Source: Manihot esculenta (lineage: Eukaryota; Streptophyta; Magnoliopsida; Malpighiales; Euphorbiaceae). Taken from it: 64,000 nt of DNA. The notes beneath the pieces were generated by a model. The model saw only the letters and a list, made by a program, of their open reading frames with translations, searched no databases and had not been told where the DNA came from. The stretch spans positions 21,121,225 through 21,185,224 of the forward strand of contig NC_035166.2 in NCBI RefSeq assembly GCF_001659605.2, read 5' to 3'. Of this stretch, positions 23,714-41,655 are shown in pieces (positions within the stretch are counted from its first letter, which is position 1; each line of letters starts with the position of its first letter). The position numbers and the translations under genes are program-made.

Positions 23714-24848
23714 CTAAAAATTGTAGCCTGTAACAAGCAGCAAAAAGCAAATTGCTATTGTCCTTGCCCACATTCCTGGTCTTCCTCCCAGCGGATACAT
23801 TGCATTTCCTCCATTCTATAAGCCAAAACAAAATGCAAGAGAACTATTATTTTTAAAATGATTTAATGTTAACCAGTATTGTTATGAGAAATATTTTGAA
23901 AGTTGTTCTATCAGTAATTTAGATGCAAGTGTTTGTGTAATGTACCGTAATTGGGGAGGGTGCAGGAGCTGTATCCTCTGAATCTGTTACTGGGGTAGGT
24001 GGGGCTGGTGGGGCTGGTGGGCTGGGAGGAATTGGTGATGGAGCTGGTGAATGATGATGCTTCTTGTGCTTGTGCCTTCTTTTCTTCTTGTGGTGCTTGG
24101 GTGGAGGTGGTGCATGTGGAGGCACTAATTCTGGGGTTGGAGCCAGTGGTGGAGGAGCTGGTGCTGGTGCTGGTGTTGGTGTGGGTGCTGGTGCTGGTGC
24201 TGGTGTTGGTGTGGGTGCTGGTGCTGGTGTTGGTGTGGGTGTTGGTGCTGGTGCTGGTGTTGGTGTGGGTGTTGGTGCTGGTGCTGGTGTGGGTGTTGGT
24301 GTTGGTGCTGGTGCTGGTGCTGGTATGGGTGTTGGTGCTGGTGCTGGCTGTGGCGTTGGTGTTGGTGTTGGCCTTGGCGGTGGCATTGCTGGTGATGGTA
24401 CTGGTACTTCCTTAGCTGGTGCTGGTGCTGGGGGTGCTCGTGCTGGAGCAGGAGACACATGTGGTGGTGGTAAAGCAGGTGGCAGCATAGCTGGTGGTGG
24501 TGGCAGTACAGGTGGATGAGCTGGAGCTACAATTGGAGGAATTTGTGGGGGTTCTGGTGGTGGAATATGAGGTAGGAAAGTCGGGCTGATAGCTGGTGCT
24601 ACTTTAGGAGTTGGTGATGCTATAGGAGTGATTGCAGCTGGAGGTCTAGCAGCACTTACTGGTGATTTTACTGGCACAGTTGGTGTGGTCGTCGGCAGGG
24701 GCATGGTGGTAGTTGGCGGAGGTGTGATGGTAGTAGCCGGAGGTGCAGTAGGCAAAGCCACCAGTGATGCTGTGGGTGCTTGAGCATTGGAAATAACTAA
24801 AGGAAAGCAGATGCAAGCCAAGATGGAAACCAAAAACATTGAATCCAT
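23714..24848 (-). CDS. Lysine-rich arabinogalactan protein, GPI-anchored (AGP17/18-like)
   Basis: Predicted preprotein of 334 residues in two exons, 24848-23946 and 23815-23714. AGPs are heavily O-glycosylated wall and plasma-membrane proteoglycans. The signal peptide ([20 protein letters not shown]) ends near NAQA, leaving the usual N-terminal Gln. The body is Pro/Ala/Thr-rich with a regular (TP)n(AP)n core at about residues 165-235, encoded by a repeat of about 24 nt. Next is the basic stretch [16 protein letters not shown] (about 252-267) that defines Lys-rich AGPs, then a second Pro/Ala block and [11 protein letters not shown]. Exon 2 joins in phase 0 (acg|gtacat; cttatag|aatgg) and adds [16 protein letters not shown] with a hydrophobic tail ([14 protein letters not shown]), as expected for GPI attachment. 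Without the splice the frame runs into a meaningless VHYTNTCI end. Gly/Val-rich frames on the opposite strand are mirror artefacts. Confidence 0.9.
24130..24350. repeat. Coding minisatellite in the AGP gene
   Basis: Iterations of a GCTGGT/GTTGGT/GTGGGT hexamer series on the plus strand, forming a repeat of about 24 nt. On the coding strand it encodes alternating TPTPTP and APAP blocks. Copies are nearly identical, so length polymorphism in the glycosylated core is likely. Confidence 0.8.
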
Positions 24849-26022
24849 TTTTGCTGTAATGAGAACAAAAGAAATAGTGGTTATATAGAGTTGTAGGCAT
24901 AAAAGGAATTGTAGCTGCTGTAAAACAAAATGTCTGGTGCAATATTGAAGGGAGAAATGTAGTGTTCATGAGAATGCCAAGTTCCTTCTAATGATTTGGA
25001 GTGAGTGAGCAAAACTTCACTAATTTCTGAGAGGCAAATGTGGCAAAATGGGGATGGAAAAGGAAATGAAAGAGAAGCTTTGCAGATGGCAATGCTGGAA
25101 ACCCTTTTTGCAATAATGATTGAGCAGGATGTTAATCCTAACATAACATAAATATTGGGTAACCAGTAACTCTCAAAGTTTAAGCCAAAAGAAAACAAGG
25201 TCAGGTACCCTTTTTCTGGTGTTATTTTCATTTAGCACAGTTTTTGCAAATGATGTAATTTGGAAGCCCATAATGGCCAATATAATCATGCATACTCTAA
25301 TTGCCTCTCAATAGTCACCTTATTATTAAATTTCAGTATTCACTCATCTCAATTTGTATTAGTAAAGTCTTTTATTTTTGTTTAATAAGATTAATTTTGT
25401 TTTTTTTTTTTAATTTCCATATTTTTTATGTGATAACTAAATATAACAACCTTTTTAATTTATGAAATTATGTTAAACGATTGTGTAGTATTATCATGTC
25501 CTAACAAATGGCTGAAAATTCATTCTACTGAACTCGGACAATAGAGTGACTACATTGAAAAAAAGTAAATAAATGAAGTTGAGAGTATTTGGTTATGCAA
25601 ATCAATGTATTAAGTGCAATGATATGGAAGGAAATTGAGTCAGCCATCTGAAAATCCAGAACTAAAATTGAAATGATTCAAGCATTCCTTTCAGATTGTT
25701 GTGTAGATCTCAAAAATTAAACTTTGCTGCCAAAAGGGAAATGGTCCATGAACTAAGATTTTCAACAGGGTGCCTAGCTAGTTGCTGCAAAAAGGTCCAT
25801 GAACTGAAAATTTCAACAGGGTGCCTAGCTAGCGTTTCTGTTTATGCTATAGTACACTGGAGACACAGAGAGGATCACAATGGTCCTGCGCCAGTACAGC
25901 AATGGTTTACAGCTGCAAATACAGGAATTAATGGTTAATCAAAGGAACCTTAAATTCATCCAATCCTTCCAATATAATATGGTCAATAACAGAGATGCGT
26001 TACCTTCAAGAAAAATTGATGG
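24849..26022. other. Intergenic region between AGP and TADA
   Basis: This is the upstream region of the leftward AGP gene and the probable 3' UTR and downstream region of TADA. No gene is recognised. A 51-bp tandem duplication (ggtccatgaact ... gggtgcctagcta) lies at 25743-25793 and 25794-25836; it creates a short open frame at 25696-25938 that I do not believe. Confidence 0.55.
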
Positions 26023-33073
<7,051 letters not shown>

Positions 33074-34144
33074 ATCTCTGCGTTATAGAGAGGCAGTGAG
33101 AAAGAGGAAGAAGCTTACCTTGACGCCTCCTGTTAATTTTTTTCGAAGAGAAAAGCATGGAACTGAGTGAAACCATGTGGGTATAGATTGGAACAGATCG
33201 CTAACTGGTAAATCGCTAAAATATTTTGTACTTTTGCTGGACACGAATAGAAGATGATTGGAACGAGTTTTTTGGAATCGTCTGAGTTGAATCGCTGAGT
33301 TGGTCTCCTTTGGCTACGGTTGCCGTTGACAGAAAACGGCTTTTGTCTTTAACTGGAGGATGTCTTGGGCTTTTTTGAGTACTTGGATTGACCAAACAAA
33401 CCCAACTCAGATTGGAAAATTGACGGCCTGAAATTCCCAATCTAATATTTATTTTTTTTATTATGTTCTAAATAATGTTATTTATGAATTTAATAATTTT
33501 ATTTTTTTTAGTTATAACTGAAATTTAATATTTCAATTGCGCCACAAGTTCATTTTAGAGAATTCTTTCTGTTTTACACTTTGTTTAAAATTATTCATTT
33601 TGAAAAAAAAAAGATTTACTTTATTTTATATGATTTTTATTTGTTTTAAAATGAAAAAATTAATTAAAATTAAATTAATTAAAATTTTCCATTTTTCATT
33701 CTAAATTCCAGACAGCCATTCAAGGTATGAACTTGTTAGAAGAAAGAATGAAACAAAGAAACTGGAAAATCATAATGAAATTGTTAGAACGTTAAAAGTT
33801 CAATTTTCATGTCAATTAATACAAACCACCTAAGAATAATAAGCATGATACAAGTTGTGTCAAAGTGGAATGATCGATGTCTGTGTATCTAAATTTCATT
33901 ACATGGTTCATCGTACAGCTCTCCTCCAATCAAATCCTACGAAAGACCAGACCTCACAATTAATACACACACATACAAATCAAACAAATGTTAGAAACCC
34001 ATTGGAGATAAAAGTCTTAAGGATCATCATCCATGATCATCCTGAAACCTCCATCACCATTAATTTCAGATTCCTCCACAGCATTTCTGAAACTTATTGA
34101 GAAATAGTATTTTGATCAGAAGGAACTGACCACTTTTTTTTTGG
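33074..34144. other. Spacer between TADA and the calmodulin-like gene
   Basis: The first few hundred bases are the presumed TADA leader and promoter; the right half lies downstream of the leftward CML gene and is probably its 3' UTR. A splice-donor-like aaggtaagctt occurs on the minus strand near 33118, but the nearest acceptor is only about 40 bases away, too close for a plant intron. No other gene seen. Confidence 0.5.
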
Positions 34145-34633
34145 CTATTGTTGCATGGCCAGACCAAGAAATTCAGCAGCAGATTTTGCCATGATATTTG
34201 CAAACTCATTGAAACTAATAACTCCATCTCCATTTGTATCAGCCTCCTTCATCATCTCAGCTAGCTCTTGATAACTTAAAGGTTGACCCATTTTAGCCAT
34301 GGATCCTGCAAGCTCAGAGGCAGTAATATATCCATTGCCATCACGATCAAATGATTGAAAAACCTGCATTAACTGATCCTGATTGATCAACACTTGTTCG
34401 TTCATGTCAGGCAAAATGGCGCTGACCAATTCATCAAACTCCACATATCCATTGCCGTTTGAGTCCATGTTGGATAGCAGAACATGGATTTGGTCGCCGG
34501 AAGGTTTGAGGCCGAGAGAACGAAGAAGTGCGGCGAGCTCTAGCTGAGTGAGGCTGCCGTCGGAATCCATGTCGAAACGCATGAAGATGTCCTTGAGCTG
34601 CTTGACCTGGTCGGATTGGATGGTTGCCATCAT
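34145..34633 (-). CDS. Calmodulin-like protein, CML15/CML16 type
   Basis: Single-exon gene for a 162-residue protein with four EF-hands, a calcium sensor that binds target proteins. The 12-residue loops are DMDSDGSLTQLE (21-32), DSNGNGYVEFDE (57-68), DRDGNGYITASE (96-107) and DTNGDGVISFNE (132-143). All four keep Asp at position 1, Gly at 6 and Glu at 12, so all should bind calcium. DQVKQLKDIF at the start and NIMAKSAAEFLGL at the end match Arabidopsis CML15/CML16 closely, as does the length (about 161). Two Met codons open the frame; either may be used. No myristoylation or transmembrane signal is seen. Confidence 0.93.
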   Translation of the reverse strand: MMATIQSDQVKQLKDIFMRFDMDSDGSLTQLELAALLRSLGLKPSGDQIHVLLSNMDSNGNGYVEFDELVSAILPDMNEQVLINQDQLMQVFQSFDRDGNGYITASELAGSMAKMGQPLSYQELAEMMKEADTNGDGVISFNEFANIMAKSAAEFLGLAMQQ

Positions 34634-35565
34634 GGCTGCAGGTAATAGTGATCGGTGAAGGAGAAGAGAACAAAAACGGAGGAGGAGGAAGAAAAGTAGT
34701 AATTAAGAGAAAGAGAAAAAGAGAGGAAATTTGGTTTGTTGAAGATGTGAGGCTTATGTTTTTCTTTGTTGTCTGTGATGATTTTGGAATGGTTCATATT
34801 CAATTTCAAAGCGCGTTTCCATTGAAATTTAGCCAGTTGCCAACCTTTAGGACACATGAGGCCATGTGGGGTTGCCTGCCCTTTCTATATATTTATATAT
34901 AGAGAGAGTTTTTCCGAGTAGTTTCTAATTCTATAACTGCTCTATTCTCTTCTTTCATTTTCATTTTTCTCATCTATAATCATCAAATTAATTGATAATT
35001 ATTTATTATTTTTATGTTGTTTTCTTATGAATAATCTTAAAGTTTTTCATTTTTGTTTTTGTAAATAAAAAAGTCATTACCAATGATAATAAAAATATGA
35101 AATACAATCAAATATTCCTTTGCCATTTGTTACAAAATAATCAACTTTACGGTTAGGACATTATAGATCATTAATAAAGTTTCTAATCCCATGATGTGGG
35201 ATTCAATTTCCTCAAAGAATGAAGCGGTGGGATGTTACACTAGCAGGATCCAGAAAACAAAAAACACACATTTTTTCATAAATAGTGTGTTTTGTCTTGT
35301 CTATATTTCTCAGCTACACATTCACTGATATGGTCTCTGCAACTGCTATTGTGCTAATTTTTCTAACACTATAATTTGATATGTTGGGTACTTTCAAGAT
35401 AATGACATGTTAAGACAAGAATGTTTCTCTGGGTTCCAATTGCCTACAAAAAAAAAGACAGCATTTTTGTTTTCTGGCTAAAACCCAAATCACATTTCTG
35501 ATCAGATGGAGCTACCAAATAATATGTTCAAATAATTAAGTTGGCTATAAAACTTAATCATTAGA
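34634..35565. other. Promoter region of the CML gene and downstream spacer
   Basis: A purine-rich stretch (about 34660-34740) just upstream of the CML start is probably its leader. A TA-rich motif (tatatatttatatata, about 34886) is followed by a GAGA run. The rest is AT-rich without a recognisable gene. Confidence 0.5.
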
Positions 35566-36027
35566 TCAATTTGAGCATCTGAAAGAATCTACTATTTCAA
35601 CTAATTCAAACTGTACGAGGCTTATATCAACTTCCTGTTTACCTACACATATTGATGAGCCCCCTAATCCTTGCCTACCCCAGAAGCTTCCAAATGCAAA
35701 CTCTCCCTTTTGGGAGAAATCGTCTAGCACCCTCTCAACTTCCCTCATACAATCCCCAAAACCATGGCCTCCTTGTAATTCTTCTATTTGAATTCTCATA
35801 GACCCTTCATGGATTTCCACAAAGTCTTCCAAAAATCTACCTTTTACTGATTCTGGTCTCTTCTTTCTATCCCGAGTTCGAAACCTTTTCTTCGCACATT
35901 TTTTAATCTTTCGAATAAGTTTGCATGGGAGTTTGAGCAAGATGAAGATGATGACTTGCAGTATCAAGCATTGGCAGCAGCAGGATATGACTACACAATC
36001 CGCAGCAAGCACGTTCCAGTCTTCCAT
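35566..36027 (-). CDS. Small Cys-rich membrane-anchored protein, unknown function
   Basis: Intronless frame; the full open frame begins at 36102, but the better start is the internal ATG at 36027 giving MEDWNVLAADCVVISCCCQC, a 153-residue protein. Residues about 8-35 form a hydrophobic segment with a Cys cluster (CCCQC) suited to acylation, followed by a strongly basic stretch (KLIRKIKKCAKKRFRTRDRK) as in type-III or tail-in-cytosol single-pass proteins. The remainder is soluble-looking and mildly acidic: VKGRFLEDFVEIHEG, VERVLDDF, then GEFAFGSFWGR. Similar short proteins with the 'EDWN(V/T)LAADCVVISCCCQCLILQ' opening exist in plants as uncharacterised proteins, from memory. I do not know a function. 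Confidence 0.65.
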   Translation of the reverse strand: MEDWNVLAADCVVISCCCQCLILQVIIFILLKLPCKLIRKIKKCAKKRFRTRDRKKRPESVKGRFLEDFVEIHEGSMRIQIEELQGGHGFGDCMREVERVLDDFSQKGEFAFGSFWGRQGLGGSSICVGKQEVDISLVQFELVEIVDSFRCSN

Positions 36028-36204
36028 GGCGGTGTGGTATGGAGGGAGGAAGGGGGTAATGGTGGTTGAGGAAAATAGTATGTAGAAGTCATTCCTTAAC
36101 AAGGAATAAGTTCCTTCTCCTCATAAGAGGGTTTTAGGTAGGGAGGTTGAAGCAAAGAGAAAGGTATGTGGCAAAGCTAGAAAAAAGGTGGCAAATGCAG
36201 CTTT

Positions 36205-36238
<34 letters not shown>

Positions 36239-37276
36239 TTAGATAGATTCGGTACATCGCAGACCAAAACACATGATAACGGATATCATATGATTTTTTT
36301 TATGGAGGAACTCACTCGTCTGATTCTTTTAAGTACATGGTATATATATAGAGAGAGAGAGAATAATATTGGACGTCAAGAAAACATGCCTCCTAATTAT
36401 TTCTTGAACTCTACTCTTAACGGGAATTGAGAGGTTAGTTGGATGCCTTGAAGCCTTACCTTGAAAGATTTGGGTATGTCTGCAAACTACTCCCCCACAC
36501 ATAAAGAATCTCACTAGAGGTTTTGGACCTGAAATCTTCAAGCCCAGCTTCAGTATTTGGCTTGTGAGAAAAGGAGATAATACAGAAAAGAAGGGGATGC
36601 ATTCTGAGAGGGACGAGAACGATAGAGAGCAACTGTAAAGAAGGAAGGGGAAAGAGTTTGGGAGATGAGCTTGCAAGATCTATGAAATTCTAGATAAGCA
36701 TCACATCTAAATAATCATCTACAGTAGCGAAAAAATTCTTCCAAATTTCTTGTCAAATAAATTAACTTGCTGCATATGTTTATTGGATAATGCGTCCCAA
36801 AAATGTTTAGTAAAATTATTTTTTAATTTTTATGATAACATAAAACTCAGGTCTCTTATTTGTGATGAGATTTTTAAAAATCTACAAATAAATTCCTCTA
36901 TTAATTTTAATTGTTAAGTGTTTGAAAAAAAATCTAAAATCCCCTGTATGAAGACACTAATCAGCAACTAACTAATAAATTTCTCTATACCATCTAGACT
37001 AAATAGTTAACTCAATAAACACCTGATAAGTGATGACAGCAAGTCTTCAGGTACTTGTAGAAGAAAGAAACAAAATTGAATCATCATCTTACTAACTATT
37101 CGTAGGAAAAAAAAAAATTTAACATTAGCTAATTACAAGAAAAAAGAATCACAGCATTTTTTGTATGCAAAAGCTAAAGTAACCTAATTACTAGTAATAA
37201 GGGTTTACATCCAGTCCCCATACCATCTCAACTGGACAAAACCCACTGTATCTCTACTAATATTCACCATGTCCAC
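36028..37276. other. Spacer between small membrane protein gene and PERK 3' end
   Basis: It includes a TA microsatellite (about 36209-36236) and a GA run (about 36352-36361). Open frames at 36188-36430 (+) and 36329-36676 (-) overlap these simple repeats and match nothing. The right part is likely PERK 3' UTR. Confidence 0.5.
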
Positions 37277-40200
37277 CTAACTATCTACACTGCCTTGGGT
37301 AAAAAAATCTGTACTGTAATTTTGACTACCAAATGCCATCCTTCGAAATAATCTAATTTCTGCAGACTGTTCTGCTGAGTTGAATACCTCACTTTCCCCA
37401 ACTCTCATTCCGTTGCTTAGATCTGCAGTAGCTAAACTATCGAATGCTCTAACAACCTGAGAATTACAAGCAAGTTTAGAATAATGTGTCATCATATCCA
37501 CATCAAATTCAAGATATTGCATAACGAAAACACAGAAGATTCAGCTGGATGTGTAATCAAATTATAATTACCTGTCCCATCTTTGGCCTCTTGGCAGCCA
37601 AATGCCGCACACAGGCTGCTGCAGCCTCAATCATTCTGAACATTTCACTTTCATCATAGTTCCTTTCAAGCCTCGGATCAACTAAACCGTCAAATTCTTC
37701 ATTGGCTATTGCATGACCAAGCAAAGGCCGAGCCTGAAAGAAAGAGGAGGATGTTTGGTGAAGATCTAAGTTTTGGATTAGTGCAATGATATGCTTGTTT
37801 GAAGGCATGTCAATTTTCCCTCTCTGCAGTTATATTTTATTATTTCCACATCTGAAATTTTATAATTTGCACTCAGCTTACTACAAGGCTTGGCAAAATT
37901 CTGCACAACTAATCACCATAAACAGAACCTTCAAGCCATTGGCATTAACATCAGCAGCAACTAATTATGTGTTCTGTTTTTTTTTTTTTTATTAACTTCT
38001 GTATCTAAGGTTCTGGAAGAAGAATTATAGCATCCACAATGAATGGCCACAGCAAACAAGACAGAGCATCAAGGAAAGAAGACATAAGACGGCTGAAAAA
38101 AAAATTGTATGGTTCAAACTCAACTCAATGGTATATGACTAAAGGAGTTTCAACTTCAACAGCAAAAAAAAAATGATCCAAGCAGAGTGTTTATGCATGG
38201 TGAAGTCAAGTTTATGAAATTCCAATGAGATTTTTCTCCACATTAGAATGGAAACAAGAAGTTTGTATCAAATTATTTACCCATTCAACAAGACTCTCAT
38301 CTCCCAAGGGTTGGGATGCATCCACAGGCTTCCGTCCAGTGATTAACTCCAGAAGGACAACTCCATATGAAAATACATCAGATTTCTCAGTTAATTTGCC
38401 GCTTGATGCATATTCAGGGGCCATGTATCTGTATAACCAATCAAATATTTAGATCTATATTGGCATGGCCAATGGTATCCTGCAGTCTCAGAAGGACTTC
38501 AGTGAAGGACATCTAAACAAATAACAGACATGCTGCCTACCCGAAAGTCCCCATAACACGTGTGGTCACATGCGTATTTGCATCAAGAGCTAATTTTGCA
38601 AGCCCAAAGTCTGAAACCTACTGAGAAAAATTTAGAAATGGTTAAACCATGAAATAGATGAGATAGGCAATACATAAATCTAGTTAGGGTGTAAAACATC
38701 TCATACCTTAGCTTCAAAATTGTTATCCAAAAGAATGTTTGATGACTTAATATCCCTGTGTATAACCCGAGGATGACCTACATGCATAAAAATAAATGAA
38801 ATAAATAAGATCTATCTGTAACAAGTAAAATAAAAAGCTAATGAAAGGAGGACGATTGGGGCAGTGCGATCTAGTAAAAACTCTATATATATCAATTGAT
38901 AGTCTCACACACAAAACAAGTGCGCCAAGTTCCCAGCAACAATTAGTTTCATTAGTAGTAAAATGAGATGCATGTACTTCTTTTCCTTTTTATGTAAAAA
39001 AACTCGAAAAAAATAAAAAAATAAAAAAAAAAATAAAAAGATGACAAGAAACAGGGAAGGCAAGTGCCAACCCTGTAAAATAGAGATGTCCATATTAATC
39101 TTTGAATAAACTGGCATTTTGTCCATCCTTTTTTATATATTATGCAAAAGCTGAGCCAATTACTTAACTTTCTTTCAATCTTAAAGTTGCATGTAGCATT
39201 TGAAAATGAACAGAGGGGTACCTACAGAGAGGTTGACTCAGGTCAAACCAGAAGTTTTAAAAGAAAAAAAGAAGGAAGAAGAAGTAAAGGGAAGACTTGT
39301 CATTTCAAATGATCAGGATAATCTCCTTGATTGTTGAATATCTGCACTATATGGGCTTGAATCCCAAAGGTAAAAGATGCCCAGTGCACACTGCCTCACA
39401 AGCCACTCATGTTCTACCATAGATTTAAAGTTTAAAAACCAAATGGTATTATCAAACCATTTTGCCACTGTATCAGGACTGCATGTTGATAAGGAATAAA
39501 AGAAAAGAGGTGAATAATGTATTGAATTCATTTTGGAGAACATAAATGGTGATTTGAAAGTTACCTAACAATTAAAAATCCAGAAATGAAATACTTACAG
39601 TCTTCATGGAGATAAGCTATTCCACGAGCTGCACCAACAGCAATCTTAACACGCTTTGCCCAATCCAAAACTGGCCTACCTTCCCCTAGAAAAAGCAGGA
39701 ATCAATATAAACAATGGTTTAACAAGTAAAATGCATTAATGAATTTGCATTTACAAGTTGAAATTTACCATGAAGATGGAAATGAAGGGTATTGTTAGGT
39801 ACGTAGTCATATACAAGTAGCCTTCGGTTCTCAGAGATGCAGTAACCCACAAGTGAAACCAAATGGCGATGGTGTATTCGACTAATAATCTCAACTTCCG
39901 CCTTAAATTCTCGTTCACCTTGTCCTCCACCAACTTTAAGCTGTTTTACTGCCACCTCCCTCCCATCAGGTAGGCAGCCTTTGTACACAGAACCAAATCC
40001 ACCCTCCCCCAAAAGATTTAGGGATGAAAATCCATTTGTGGCCTTGAGTAGTTCTTCATATGCAAACCATGACCTTGAATTTCCTAATCCACCAGGCTCA
40101 CTTGGTGAATAAACAAAACAATCATTACTAGAACCACTTCCAATCAGGGGAGCTGTAGATTGTGTCTTCGTGAAATTTGAATCTGGACATGGAGTTAGAA

Positions 40201-41655
40201 ACCTTCAAAATTCTCATCAATAATCTCTTTAACTGCAAATATGCACTAGAACATGGACACATTTCTATCATCAACAAACTTAATTCAAGTTATGGTTTTC
40301 ATTATGAGAACTAACAACATGTTTAGACCTAAGCTTTATTTTTAAACTACAACCAGAAAATACCCTCATGAAGATTTAGCAATCTGTCAAATGCAGTTTG
40401 GCTTGCAAAAATTTATGCACATTTATGATGTATCTGACCAAAAGGAACAATATGGAAAATTCTAGATAAAACAATTACCTGATCTTGGGGAAGAGCCCAG
40501 AGGAGATGGCATAACATACCCGCCATTGAGTCCAAGTGCCTCTCTCCTCCGCTTCCTCAAGCACCAGACAGCCAACCCAACAAGGCTGAGCATTATGATA
40601 CCTACTGCTAAACCAATAGCAACTACACCTCCAGTATCGATGCCTCCTCTACCTGTTGGTTTTGAATTATCTGGTGCACTAGGAACAGATGAGGGGGTAG
40701 AAGAAGATGGTGGTGAATTGAATGAGGGAGGAGGTGGACTTAATCTCTTCACTGGTGATGGGGGTGATGCTTTAGTAGAATTTGATGGTGAAGGTGGTGG
40801 GATTGGAGTTTGCCTAGGAGGTGGGGGTGCATTACTGGGAGTGGGAGCTATCGATGCTGGTGAAGGAGGTGAATCTGTAGGTGGTGTTGATGCTGATGGA
40901 GGCGGTGAACTTTTGGGAGGGGTTGAAGCTGGTGGAGGAGTCGAATTGGCAGGTGGAGGTGAACTTTTGGGAGGTGGCACAGATACTGTTGGTGGCGGTG
41001 AATTTTCAGGTGGTTTTGATGGTGGCGGTGGTGAGAGAGGAGGATTTGGTGCCGGTGGAGGTGGAGGTGAATTTGCTGATGGTGGTGGTGATGGTGGTGG
41101 CGGAGAACTTGCAGGTGGATTGGATGGTGGGGGTGAAGAAGTTGGGGGATTAGATGGAGGTGTGGGAGGGGATGAACTTGTGGGTGGACTTGCTGATTGT
41201 GATGGCGGTGGTGGAGAATTGGAGGTTGGAGGATCAGCATTGGATGAAGGTGGAGAAGGTGAAGTTCGAGGCGGTGAGGTTGACGGTGTAGGAGGTGGAG
41301 AAGAAGGTGTAGTTGGAGGTGGTGAAGTTGATGGTGTAGAAGGTGAAGTTTGAGGTGCTGAAGTTGATGGCGTAGAACGTGAAGTTGGAGGCGGTGTGGT
41401 TGATGGTGTAGAAGGCGGAGTTGCAACAAAAGGAGGAGAAGGAGATGGTGGAGGTTCTGATGGAGCTGAAGGGGTGGGAGGGTCCCCTGGATTGGCATTG
41501 GGCTGTGTGGGTGGAGAAGTCGCAGGAACAGTGTCCGGTGGAGGAGAGGATAATTGCGGTGGTGGTGAACTAGAGGTAGATGCTGGTGGTGGAGTAGTTG
41601 AAACAGGAGGAACAGCAGAACTGGATGAATTTGGGGGTGGAGATGCAGTCGCCAT
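37277..41655 (-). CDS. Proline-rich extensin-like receptor kinase (PERK)
   Basis: Predicted 771 residues in eight exons: 41655-40479, 40182-39769, 39685-39599, 38777-38707, 38617-38541, 38428-38281, 37733-37572, 37456-37277; all phases agree. PERKs sit in the plasma membrane with an extensin-like outer domain and are thought to sense the wall. Residues 1-340 are Ser/Pro-rich with many SPPPP-type motifs and no signal peptide, as usual for PERKs. The membrane segment is about 344-365 ([20 protein letters not shown]), then LRKRRR. In the kinase, GEGGFGSV (451-458) is the P-loop, Lys472 (VAVK) the ATP lysine, HRD 566-568, DFG 586-588 and APE 612-614, so it should be active. The end, [20 protein letters not shown], is the family C terminus. 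It is closest to the long-ectodomain members (PERK8-13); the exact orthologue is unresolved. Gly-rich frames on the opposite strand are artefacts of the Pro codons. Confidence 0.95.

Noticed and set aside
23999..24519. Gly/Val/Ala-rich open frames on the plus strand opposite the AGP gene
   Set aside because: They are the mirror of Pro/Thr/Ala codons in the real minus-strand gene and have no start context or family match.
33078..33119. A 5'-UTR intron just upstream of TADA
   Set aside because: The donor-like and acceptor-like sites are only about 40 bases apart, too short for a plant intron.
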